Source: an uncultured Gammaproteobacteria bacterium (GTDB taxonomy: Bacteria > Pseudomonadota > Gammaproteobacteria > Steroidobacterales > UBA11654). Taken from it: a stretch of 64,000 nt of DNA. The notes beneath the pieces were generated by a model. It was not told the origin of the DNA. It searched no databases and saw only the letters and a program-made list of their open reading frames with translations. This document shows positions 26,080 to 33,795 of the stretch, piece after piece. Both the position numbers and the translations under genes were made by a program. The stretch spans positions 60,571 through 124,570 of the forward strand of contig CALMWC010000011.1 in assembly GCA_937801655.1 (NCBI GenBank), in the 5' to 3' direction. Every line of letters begins with the position of its first letter. Positions within the stretch are counted from its first letter, which is position 1.

Positions 26080-27558
26080 TTATACACTTGGTTTTATATT
26101 GCCATTAAGGCTGAAAAGATTCTTTGGGTCATACTTGTTTTTAACCTCAACCAATCGTCCATAATTTGTTCCATAGCTTGTGGCCACAAATTTTTGATCC
26201 TCATCCATGAGTTCATTGATATATATTCTTTCAGCACAGTATGGAGTTAAACCTTTCCAATAGTCACGGCCCCACTGTGTATACTCTTCAGTCTTTGCAT
26301 CATTCGTCCAATGTCCACCGACTTCAATATCCCACTTTGCATTTCTACCGACCCAAGGAGTCTCACTTTCAGCGACTTCCGAGACAGCACCACCAAATCG
26401 TACAACTCTCATGGTATCAAAACGACCTTCTTCATAACTCCATCTGTCCATTAATGCTTCTGTCAGTTTTGGGTTATATTCATCAATTTGTCTGCCTTTA
26501 ATATAGTACTTCCTGTAATGTGCATTTCTCTTGTCAATCACTTGCTGATGCTCCAAAAAGTTTTTCTTGGTGACTTCATCCTGCATTGGCTTACCAAAAT
26601 TCTTTATTATTTTTAGTGCTTTGTCCGCTTTATTTTCATCACCAATAAACATAGCACCTAAAAAGAAGTAACCTTGACCAGTTTGATCATTATTCCACAT
26701 ACCCGCATTCAACATTACATTCGATATCATGTCTTGAGAATAGTCATAATAGAAGTCCCAGATTTCTTTTGCGTACTTCATGTCATAGATATTTATACCA
26801 ACTATTACTTCACCATTAGGTAAAGGCCTAAGGTTATATGTAAATGAGGTGACAATCCCGAAATTACCACCACCACCTCTAACGCCCCAAAATAGATCTG
26901 GGTTTTCATCCAAGCTAGCTTTTCTAAGAACTCCATCTGCTGTGATGATGTCAACACTGACAAGATTATCCACTGTCAATCCATACATTCTCATTAATGA
27001 ACCAATCCCGCCACCGAGTGTTAGTCCTGCAACACCAGTATGCGATACCACACCAGCTGGAACTACATAACCATGTGGCAATGTTTTTGAATCCATATCA
27101 TATAGTGTGCAACCAGCTTCAACCGTAACGATTTTTCTTTGTAGATCAACATTGGTTTTTCTCATTCGAGAAAGGTCAATAATGATACCTCCATCGCAAG
27201 TAGACTTACCAGAGATACTATGACCACCGCCTCTTACAGCGGTCAATAGGTTCTGTTCTCTGGAGAAATTAATAGCTTTTTGTATGTCTGCAACACTTTC
27301 ACAATATGCAATCAATGCTGGCTTCTTATCCCAAACACCATTCCAAACTAGCCTTGCTTTTTCATAATCATAATGACCTTCCGATATTACAGTGCCTTGG
27401 AAGCTTGACATAAAATCGAGAATATCTATTTTATTCAGAACGATTTCATCTCCACTTAAAGAGATAGCAGGTTGATCATGGATTGCTGATTTAGCAACAG
27501 GTATATACGAAGCAGCAGTTAAAATGGCTGTGTTTTTTATGAAGTCTCTTCTTTTCAT
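26080..27558 (-). CDS. Tat-exported FAD-binding oxidase, paralogue of the 14347 gene
   Basis: 492 residues. MKRRDFIKNTAILTAASYIPVAKS is a Tat-like signal. The FAD domain has VRGGGHSISGKSTCDGG with the covalent-ligand His, then AGVVSHTGVAGLTLGGGIGSLMRMYGL without a Cys ligand, and ends NKYDPKNLFSLNGNIKPSV like its paralogue (QYDPNNLFRLNSNIRPSV). The two share layout and length but differ in the central substrate domain, so they may act on related substrates in sequence. It is the first gene of the minus unit that continues through the broken membrane gene to ubiD, and it is driven from the divergent region shared with the TonB receptor and operator copy 5. Confidence 0.92.
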   Translation of the reverse strand: MKRRDFIKNTAILTAASYIPVAKSAIHDQPAISLSGDEIVLNKIDILDFMSSFQGTVISEGHYDYEKARLVWNGVWDKKPALIAYCESVADIQKAINFSREQNLLTAVRGGGHSISGKSTCDGGIIIDLSRMRKTNVDLQRKIVTVEAGCTLYDMDSKTLPHGYVVPAGVVSHTGVAGLTLGGGIGSLMRMYGLTVDNLVSVDIITADGVLRKASLDENPDLFWGVRGGGGNFGIVTSFTYNLRPLPNGEVIVGINIYDMKYAKEIWDFYYDYSQDMISNVMLNAGMWNNDQTGQGYFFLGAMFIGDENKADKALKIIKNFGKPMQDEVTKKNFLEHQQVIDKRNAHYRKYYIKGRQIDEYNPKLTEALMDRWSYEEGRFDTMRVVRFGGAVSEVAESETPWVGRNAKWDIEVGGHWTNDAKTEEYTQWGRDYWKGLTPYCAERIYINELMDEDQKFVATSYGTNYGRLVEVKNKYDPKNLFSLNGNIKPSV

Positions 27559-27626
27559 TCTTTTTTCTCTATAGTTATTTTAGTGTTTTATATCTAAAAA
27601 TTCGTTCGCTTATAAATCACTAATAG

Positions 27627-27654
27627 ATTCTAATTTATTTTTCTTATTAATCAA
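27627..27654 (-). promoter_or_regulatory. Putative sigma70 promoter for the second FAD oxidase
   Basis: On the minus strand TTGATT (27654-27649), a 16-bp spacer and TAGAAT (27632-27627), 68 bp before the start codon. As at 15874, the -35 hexamer is part of the palindrome, so the two paralogous oxidases share one control design. Confidence 0.5.
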
Positions 27655-27666
27655 ATGATAAATAAG
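27643..27666. promoter_or_regulatory. Palindromic operator copy 5
   Basis: CTTATTAATCA-AA-TGATAAATAAG, 11-bp arms with one mismatch, identical over 24 bp to the centre of copy 3. It lies in the divergent region between the second FAD oxidase and the TonB receptor. Confidence 0.78.
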
Positions 27667-27667
27667 T

Positions 27668-27696
27668 TTGTTTTTATAGTTAAATTAATTTATATT
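27668..27696 (+). promoter_or_regulatory. Possible promoter for the TonB receptor
   Basis: TTGTTT, a 17-bp spacer and TATATT, starting 2 bp after operator copy 5. The -10 is good, the -35 moderate. The leader to the preferred start codon would be about 60 nt. Confidence 0.4.
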
Positions 27697-27762
27697 CAGT
27701 TTATCAATCAACAATTATAAGTTGTATTGATATTAAAAAATATCTTATCAATGGGGAGAAAT

Positions 27763-30429
27763 ATGAGAAATTTTACTATGACTAAATCGATATCATCGAT
27801 AGTCGCAATCGTTATGTTACTTGGAATAACGGATACAACAGTTATTGCCCAAGGCAGCATAGCAATAGAAGAAATAACGGTTACTGCTAGACAACGTGAA
27901 GAGTCTTTAGCAGACGCACCGTATACAATATCAGCCATAACAGCTGAACAAATACAAGCGAGAGGCATTAACCAACTTTCAGATGTTGTTGCCTACTCAC
28001 CAGGATTTTTCTTTTCAGATAACAATGTAGGAAAAAATTCTAGGTCGCATAAAAGACTAATCTTTAGAGGCATGAATCCTCGAACAGATATTCCAACAAG
28101 ACAAGCATCAGCAATGTTTATTGATGGCGCTGCGACTGTTGGTGCGGAATTTGGATCAATGGATGGTATAGAAAGGATTGAAGTACTTAGAGGTCCTCAA
28201 GGAGCTCACTTTGGTCGTTCTACCTACACAGGTGCAATTAATATTGTAACCAGTGATCCAGGTGATGAATTCTCAGGTAGAGTGAATGTGGAAGCTGCTC
28301 AGCATGGTACTCAGAGAACTGGCATAGTTCTTGACGGACCACTGGGTGAAAACTTAGGCTATCGTTTATCTGTAAGTTCATATGAAACAGATGGTATGTA
28401 TGATAATTCAAACGTACCAGGACAAAAACTAGGTGCACAATCAACCGATGATACAGCTTTAACGCTTGTCTTTGAGCCATCAGATAAATTCAAGGTAAAA
28501 CTGAGATATCATACATGGGAAGACAGCGATGGACCCGATGCAGGTACAGCTTACGATTACAGAAGTGGAACACACAACTGTAGCCCAGGCGGACTTGTTG
28601 AAAGATGGGATCCTGTACAAGTACAAGCATCAGCAGCGTATAATTTTAACCCTGCAACCAATGTCCCACACACAACAATTTGTGGAAAAGTTCCTGTGCC
28701 TTCATCGATTGGCCAAGATACAGGCTCTCCAAGAGCATTAGCTTTGCTTCAAAACAGAATTGATGGCAGTCGTTTCCCTATAGCTAACGGACTAAGACCT
28801 GTGCCTGACTTTATGGTACCGGATCATTTTGGTCTTGAAAGAGAAGCAGAAGAACTGAGTATCGTTGTTGATATTAACTTTGACAATGGCATGAATCTTA
28901 ATATCGTTTCAGCACAGCATGAAAATGCTTACTCAACACATAATGACACCGATAGAAGAGTCACTGAAGGTCTTCACTTGATCGGACAGGGTGGCGGAGT
29001 ATTTGGCGGGTTTGGTGCAAACCATCCAGCTGATGCATCCGATCTAAGAATGAACTCAATGGAAGATGATTCAATTGAGTTTCGTTTGAGTTCATCCGAT
29101 GATCAAAGAGTTAGATGGATGGTTGGTTATTCACAACTAGACATGGAATGGTTTACTCAAGTTGTGGGAAATCTGATTGTTTATTATCCTTCAGATGAAG
29201 ATAATGCAGCAAGAAGTGCAGCTGGTCAAATGCCAGTTTGTTACAATCCTTACTGGCCTTTCTATGGTGCTGGTTTAGCAGGCAGTAACGCTTGCGGTGC
29301 CTATGGAGATACCACTTCTAACAACAATGATATGAAATGGGATTCAATTGACAACAGTGCGTTCTATGCAGCAATTGAAGCAGACATTACAGATAACCTA
29401 ACATTAAGCCTTGACTTGCGTCGACAAGACGATGATATCACTTCAGGCGGTGTTGGTGCTTATACTGGAGGCTTCCCTAAAACACTAGGAGAAGCTACAG
29501 CTGGAATAAATGGTGAGTTCTCGAGAACACTACCTAGAATTATTCTGGATTATAAGCCTGATGATGATACAACAATGTATTTCAGTTATTCTGAAGGATC
29601 ACTACCAGGTACATTCAATCCTTCTTTAGCAACGCTTACTGCATCACAGCAAGCCGAAATCGCTGTTCAAACAGGCGGTGCAACTGTTGAAGTGGATGAA
29701 GAAGTATCTGAAAACATAGAGTTTGGAATCAAGAGAACCATTCTTGATGGCAGAGGTTTTATCGCAGTAGCCATATACGATACTGATCTAACCAATGTTC
29801 ACACACCTTTCTTTAGTCCTACTTATACTGATGCAGATGGTAATCAAGCATTGCTATCAGGAAACATTACTTCACAAGGTGGTGAGGCCAGTCTTAATGG
29901 GATTGAAATTGATGGAACTGTAATATTGAATGATCTATGGTCATTGGATTTTACTTACGCTGTTAATGACAGTGAGATTGGAAATGGTTTCCAAAGTGCT
30001 GACACCTTCGATTTAGATGGTGATCGTAATAAGGTATTAGGAAATATGTTCTCAAGGTATCCAAAAAACAGTGGAAGCTTATCAGCAAATTACTCTAAAG
30101 AAGTTTCAGCTGACAGAGAAGTTTTTGCCAGAGCAGATTTCATCTATACCGGCAATATGTATGCATCCAATGCAATGCATGCTTACACTGGTTCAGGGTC
30201 TAAAATCAATCTAAGAGGCGGAATTGAAACTGACAACGTTCGTATAGAAGGTTATGTTACAAATCTCTTTGATGATAATCAGCCTAAAGGATTGCAACAA
30301 TTGTACGATCTGTCTGGTATTACTGGTGGATTTGGTGATGGAGCCGTCACTGCTGGTGGTATGAGGATTGTGTCGATTGCTTTAGCTGACAAAAGAACCA
30401 TTGGACTTAGAGCGAGTTACAAATTCTAA
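27763..30429 (+). CDS. TonB-dependent outer membrane receptor
   Basis: The track begins at a TTG at 27727, but the ATG at 27763 (MRNFTMTKSISS) follows GGGGAG and opens a clean signal peptide ending near VIAQGS, so I prefer it (888 residues). A TonB-box-like EEITVTARQREESLADAPY precedes the plug domain (ITAEQIQARGINQLSDVVAYSPG, RIEVLRGPQGAHFGRSTYTGAINIVT), then a beta-barrel ending in the aromatic LRASYKF. It would take up a bulky or scarce ligand across the outer membrane. Sharing a regulatory region with a flavin oxidase points to the pathway substrate rather than iron. No SusD-like partner is present. A terminator follows. Confidence 0.95.
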   Translation: MRNFTMTKSISSIVAIVMLLGITDTTVIAQGSIAIEEITVTARQREESLADAPYTISAITAEQIQARGINQLSDVVAYSPGFFFSDNNVGKNSRSHKRLIFRGMNPRTDIPTRQASAMFIDGAATVGAEFGSMDGIERIEVLRGPQGAHFGRSTYTGAINIVTSDPGDEFSGRVNVEAAQHGTQRTGIVLDGPLGENLGYRLSVSSYETDGMYDNSNVPGQKLGAQSTDDTALTLVFEPSDKFKVKLRYHTWEDSDGPDAGTAYDYRSGTHNCSPGGLVERWDPVQVQASAAYNFNPATNVPHTTICGKVPVPSSIGQDTGSPRALALLQNRIDGSRFPIANGLRPVPDFMVPDHFGLEREAEELSIVVDINFDNGMNLNIVSAQHENAYSTHNDTDRRVTEGLHLIGQGGGVFGGFGANHPADASDLRMNSMEDDSIEFRLSSSDDQRVRWMVGYSQLDMEWFTQVVGNLIVYYPSDEDNAARSAAGQMPVCYNPYWPFYGAGLAGSNACGAYGDTTSNNNDMKWDSIDNSAFYAAIEADITDNLTLSLDLRRQDDDITSGGVGAYTGGFPKTLGEATAGINGEFSRTLPRIILDYKPDDDTTMYFSYSEGSLPGTFNPSLATLTASQQAEIAVQTGGATVEVDEEVSENIEFGIKRTILDGRGFIAVAIYDTDLTNVHTPFFSPTYTDADGNQALLSGNITSQGGEASLNGIEIDGTVILNDLWSLDFTYAVNDSEIGNGFQSADTFDLDGDRNKVLGNMFSRYPKNSGSLSANYSKEVSADREVFARADFIYTGNMYASNAMHAYTGSGSKINLRGGIETDNVRIEGYVTNLFDDNQPKGLQQLYDLSGITGGFGDGAVTAGGMRIVSIALADKRTIGLRASYKF

Positions 30430-30456
30430 TTAATTAGATTCCCCGTGTGTAACGGT

Positions 30457-30494
30457 AAGGGATGGGTTATTTCTTAACTCATCCCTTTTTCTTT
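30457..30494 (+). terminator. Rho-independent terminator of the TonB receptor gene
   Basis: AAGGGATGGGTTA, loop TTTCT, TAACTCATCCCTT: a 13-bp stem with one G-T wobble, followed by a T-rich run. It lies 28 bp after the receptor stop. Confidence 0.88.
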
Positions 30495-30515
30495 ACAATT
30501 TAATAAAAGAACAGC

Positions 30516-30541
30516 AGCACAAGCAGTTTACTGAGGTTGCT
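30516..30541 (+). repeat. Direct repeat, copy A, upstream of the small broken gene
   Basis: AGCACAAGCAGTTTACTGAGGTTGCT matches copy B at 31013-31037 except for one extra T and one G/A change. Its end forms a small hairpin (ACTGAG-GTTG-CTCAGT) followed by a T-rich stretch, so it may be a second terminator element behind the receptor gene. Confidence 0.6.
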
Positions 30542-30579
30542 CAGTTTGTTAGTTTTTAGGTGGTTTGTTAAGGTTAGGT

Positions 30580-30944
30580 ATGAAGAAAATAACAATGATA
30601 ACAATGTTAATGTTTAGCCCTAATATTTTGCTGATGTTGTTTACTATTATGAAAAGAATTATAACGGGTATTATCTAACTGCAAAATACCCTGAAGATTG
30701 TAAACTTATTAGAGATATTCATTACGAATATGAGAACTCTTCTTACGCCAAGCGTCGTTATAATGTTAAGGATATAAAGTTACTTGAAGATGTTGCTTAT
30801 AAATGCGGATTCTATTTAGCTGGTAAAGTAATTAGTGATGGTACTACAAATACTACAAATGCAATTAAAGATACTTCAAAAGAAATTTATGAGAGTAGCG
30901 GTGCTAAATCTCTGATAGACGGCTTATTTGACAATGATGATTAA
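30580..30944 (+). pseudogene. Small secreted protein gene with a frameshift in the signal peptide
   Basis: Not in the ORF track. From the ATG at 30580 the reading is MKKITMITMLMFSPNIL, a start of a Sec signal, then the frame is lost. In another frame ADVVYYYEKNYNGYYLTAKYPEDCKLIRD runs on to SLIDGLFDNDD and a TAA at 30944, with protein-like composition. One extra T in the ATTTTGCTGATG run near 30628 would give SPNIFADVVYYY, a normal cleavage site, and a protein of about 121 residues. Two Cys (EDCKL, YKCGF) could pair in the periplasm. I recognise no family. It may be a real broken gene or a one-base sequencing deletion. Together with the terminators this is the content of the 30430-31067 gap. 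Confidence 0.6.
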
Positions 30945-31012
30945 CTAGCCATTTAAAGAATCCAATTCTAATCAAAAAAGCAACCTTTATGAATCCTGAC
31001 TGAGGACTTGTT

Positions 31013-31037
31013 AGCACAAGCAGTTACTGAGATTGCT
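31013..31037 (+). repeat. Direct repeat, copy B, downstream of the small broken gene
   Basis: AGCACAAGCAGTTACTGAGATTGCT, near-identical to 30516-30541. The two copies bracket the small secreted gene, about 500 bp apart. Confidence 0.6.
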
Positions 31038-31046
31038 AGTTTTTTT
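31019..31046 (+). terminator. Probable terminator after the small secreted gene
   Basis: AGCAGTT, loop ACTGA, GATTGCT (7-bp stem with two wobble pairs) followed by AG and seven T. Weaker than the receptor terminator, but correctly placed 75 bp after the TAA at 30944. Confidence 0.55.
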
Positions 31047-31090
31047 ATGCAGTGGTAGCTACTATCACTATTTCGGCAGCTTCTTAATAC

Positions 31091-33289
31091 CTATAGCAAA
31101 AATTCCCAGAACTTGTGTATCAAAGCTTGCAGTTTTCTTATCAATATTAATTGTAATATCTTGCCTCCTGGGGTAGAAAATATTGGATCGAATGATTGAG
31201 AAAGGTCATTGAAGATATAAGCTTGGATTTGATTAGAGCTAGAAAATTCATTGATAGCAATTGGTATAGTAATTGTAGCTGGTGAATTGAATAATGTTCT
31301 GTAAGGTCCAAAGTAAATAGAGTCTGAAATTGCATTAGGCAGTTTTGGCATTATTTTTTTTGGTCGACTCATTTTCTGTGTTCCAATCATTGCATTGAAG
31401 TCAAACCAGGCACTAACTAAATGATCATCATAGGTTTTAAATTCATTGAAAGGTCTTATGGCATTTGCCTCGGTATTAGGGTTTCTTGAGTTTTCATGTC
31501 TGTAACTGGATTCATATGTATAAGACTCAGGTGCTCCAGGGTGAGGATCTTTTCTTACAGAAAGTTTTGCTCCTTTTAGTTTTCCATTTATTATCTCAAT
31601 TACACCACCATTCAAATATGAAACTGGGCCATTTGCCAAAACCTCAATTCCTAAATCGGGAAGCAGTCCAAACTGTTCGATGCCCCCTCTGATTCTTTGT
31701 GCATAACCCATATTGAAATCTTCTCTTACCTCATCAAATGTTTCCATTAAGGTAATTCTTGAGTAACCATCAGGACAATTTAATCCTTGATCTAATAATT
31801 GTGTTAATGAACCATCATTTTCATACTTTTCACACCATGAAATATCAAAAATACCCTGATTCATTTCCTCTATAGTATTTAGAGGTAACATGTTTAGTTC
31901 TCTTATTTTTAATGAAGTATCTTGACCGTTGTAATACCAATGTGAGGGTACAATGATAATGTTCTTTTTACCCTCATTTTTTATTGCCTGTTGAAGTTGA
32001 TCTCTAATTGTTTCAAAACGTAGTTCATTTTCAGGATGGCCAAATATTGAACTTGGAAACCTGGAATAACCGTAAAGACTTCTCGTTCTACTATCTTTGC
32101 TGCCTATGCCATCGGATCGATTAAAATTAATATTCCAACGACCACCATTTTTCTGATCGTAATAAGCTTCAACATATCGTTTGAAGCTCAGATAGTTATT
32201 GAATGCATTTTCATGATACACCTCTTTGATCCAAGGATGAGGTGCTCCAAGTGGCCCTTGAGGGTCTCTTCCAGGCCAAGGTAATCCATATGTAGCGTAA
32301 AGTAGAGAGATCTCTTCATTGACAGGAAAATCATTCAAATATCGCTCCATATTTCGAAGCAACATGAGATTGTATTCTGGAGTTCTTCCAACTTGTCTGA
32401 TTTGTTTTAGATCAACACGATTATCTAAGCCTGAATTGCATAATTTATAAGAGACTTTATTTCTCGTCATAAAATGATTGGCATAGAAATTATGATCAGT
32501 TGTTTCTCGGGTTAACAGCATATTTTTAAAGCCTCCCCATCTAGCCATAGCCCATGCTACATCATCATGCCTTGCTGAGTAACCCGAGTTTTTTTCATAC
32601 ATTCCAAATCTTATTTTGACTTGATTGCCAAAATAAGCATTCATGAATTCAGTCAGGTAATTCTCCATGAAATCAGTCATTGGATGCATCCCGGTTGTGT
32701 CTTTTTCAGCTCCTAATAATTTATTAATTCGTCTGTAAAAAACAACATCTTGTTCCCTCACATCTTGAATGCCATTGGGTGCAAATATTTTGTAATAATT
32801 AGGAAGAGGATCCACTCCATTTCTTGGATCCACAGTTAGAATATTTCTCCTGCCATAACCATCCCCTGAACCGGTTACTTTTATTCTTTCATATTGTTCA
32901 GCATCCTGTTTGGTTAAGGTAACTGTTTCATCTAAGACATTAATATAGAGTTCTTTGTTTGCCTCAAAACGATACATACCAGAATTATCATAATATTCTT
33001 CAAAGCCTTCAGTTAAAAAAGAACTAACATGAGGATAACTCCCCATTGATGAGCGATAAGGGTATTCACCTACAAAGTTTTCAGTGCAGTTTTGATTTTT
33101 ACTCAACGATTGGACACCAATCCGACTCCTTTGAGCAATGCCTTGATAATAGCTTTCAGAAAAACCTTCTGGTTGACCCCAATCGGTAACAACTACAGCA
33201 ACTTTTTCATTATTGATGACCCTAAAGCTAAATAGAGTTATCAGCCATAGAGCAGCAATTAAGAGAATAATTTTGACTATTTTAATCAT
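31091..33289 (-). CDS. Large membrane-anchored protein, possibly chelatase-fold; C-terminus frameshifted
   Basis: 732 residues as called, with one N-terminal membrane segment (IVKIILLIAALWLITLFSF) and the rest probably periplasmic. VAVVVTDWGQPEG near the start and GKKNIIIVPSHWYYNGQDT in the middle resemble the paired half-domains of ferrochelatase/CbiX-type proteins, and it parallels the lipoprotein at 61472; this is a weak family guess. The last 30 residues (GKILQLILIRKLQALIHKF) look out of frame. In the next frame the sequence reads QDITINIDKKTASFDTQVLGIFAIGIKKLPK and stops at 31068, a far better ending. One missing base near 31160 explains this. It is 14 bp downstream of the SnoaL-like gene. 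Confidence 0.75.
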   Translation of the reverse strand: MIKIVKIILLIAALWLITLFSFRVINNEKVAVVVTDWGQPEGFSESYYQGIAQRSRIGVQSLSKNQNCTENFVGEYPYRSSMGSYPHVSSFLTEGFEEYYDNSGMYRFEANKELYINVLDETVTLTKQDAEQYERIKVTGSGDGYGRRNILTVDPRNGVDPLPNYYKIFAPNGIQDVREQDVVFYRRINKLLGAEKDTTGMHPMTDFMENYLTEFMNAYFGNQVKIRFGMYEKNSGYSARHDDVAWAMARWGGFKNMLLTRETTDHNFYANHFMTRNKVSYKLCNSGLDNRVDLKQIRQVGRTPEYNLMLLRNMERYLNDFPVNEEISLLYATYGLPWPGRDPQGPLGAPHPWIKEVYHENAFNNYLSFKRYVEAYYDQKNGGRWNINFNRSDGIGSKDSRTRSLYGYSRFPSSIFGHPENELRFETIRDQLQQAIKNEGKKNIIIVPSHWYYNGQDTSLKIRELNMLPLNTIEEMNQGIFDISWCEKYENDGSLTQLLDQGLNCPDGYSRITLMETFDEVREDFNMGYAQRIRGGIEQFGLLPDLGIEVLANGPVSYLNGGVIEIINGKLKGAKLSVRKDPHPGAPESYTYESSYRHENSRNPNTEANAIRPFNEFKTYDDHLVSAWFDFNAMIGTQKMSRPKKIMPKLPNAISDSIYFGPYRTLFNSPATITIPIAINEFSSSNQIQAYIFNDLSQSFDPIFSTPGGKILQLILIRKLQALIHKFWEFLL

Positions 33290-33303
33290 GTAATATTTTA
33301 TAG

Positions 33304-33711
33304 TTATTCTAGATTATGCATCTTTTCTGGAACCATTCCCTCATGATGATGAAAGATCTTCCAAACATTATTTTCTTGAATAAAAACGTCAGTTACTCTC
33401 ACTCGTCCTGAGAGAGCATTTGGTTCTTGATAAGAAAAATTAAGATAGTAAAGCGCTAAAGAGGAATCTTTTTGAACTGATATCAAAGGTTCCTCAATAT
33501 CAATAATTAACTTACCTCGTTTTATTTTTTGATTTTGATCCTTATGATGAAAATCATGTAAATTATTCTCACCTGTTATTAATTCAGGTGTAAAAACATC
33601 CCAGACGCTTACATCTCTATGCATATGACTCTCAAGGGTTGTAATATCACCTTTTTCGAATGAATCGAAAATAGAATTAATAATTTTCTTAATAGTTGTT
33701 TCAACATTCAT
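33304..33711 (-). CDS. SnoaL/NTF2-like protein
   Basis: 135 residues, the usual size of NTF2-fold single-domain proteins. The pattern of an N-terminal helix (KKIINSIFDSFEKGDITTLESHM), then WDVFTPELITGE, and the C-terminal strand pair GRVRVTDVFIQENNVWKIFHHHEG fits the SnoaL/SgcJ type. Members are small cyclases, isomerases or hydrolases, or unassigned stress proteins. It has no signal peptide. It is first in a minus-strand pair with the large membrane-anchored protein and faces the MFS gene across a region holding a weak operator copy. Confidence 0.83.
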   Translation of the reverse strand: MNVETTIKKIINSIFDSFEKGDITTLESHMHRDVSVWDVFTPELITGENNLHDFHHKDQNQKIKRGKLIIDIEEPLISVQKDSSLALYYLNFSYQEPNALSGRVRVTDVFIQENNVWKIFHHHEGMVPEKMHNLE

Positions 33712-33725
33712 AGAGAATGGTAGTA

Positions 33726-33747
33726 TTATTTATCAATAATTAAATAG
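33726..33747. promoter_or_regulatory. Weak operator-like copy 6
   Basis: TTATTTATCA-AT-AATTAAATAG: the left arm is the full consensus, the right arm matches 7 of 10. It sits in the divergent gap between the SnoaL-like gene and the MFS transporter gene. A further half-site (TTTATCA) lies near 33775. It counts as support for the regulon only if binding is shown. Confidence 0.4.
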
Positions 33748-33795
33748 TATATGATTTCTTAATTAATATTAAGTTTATCAAGCAAGGGGTAAATC

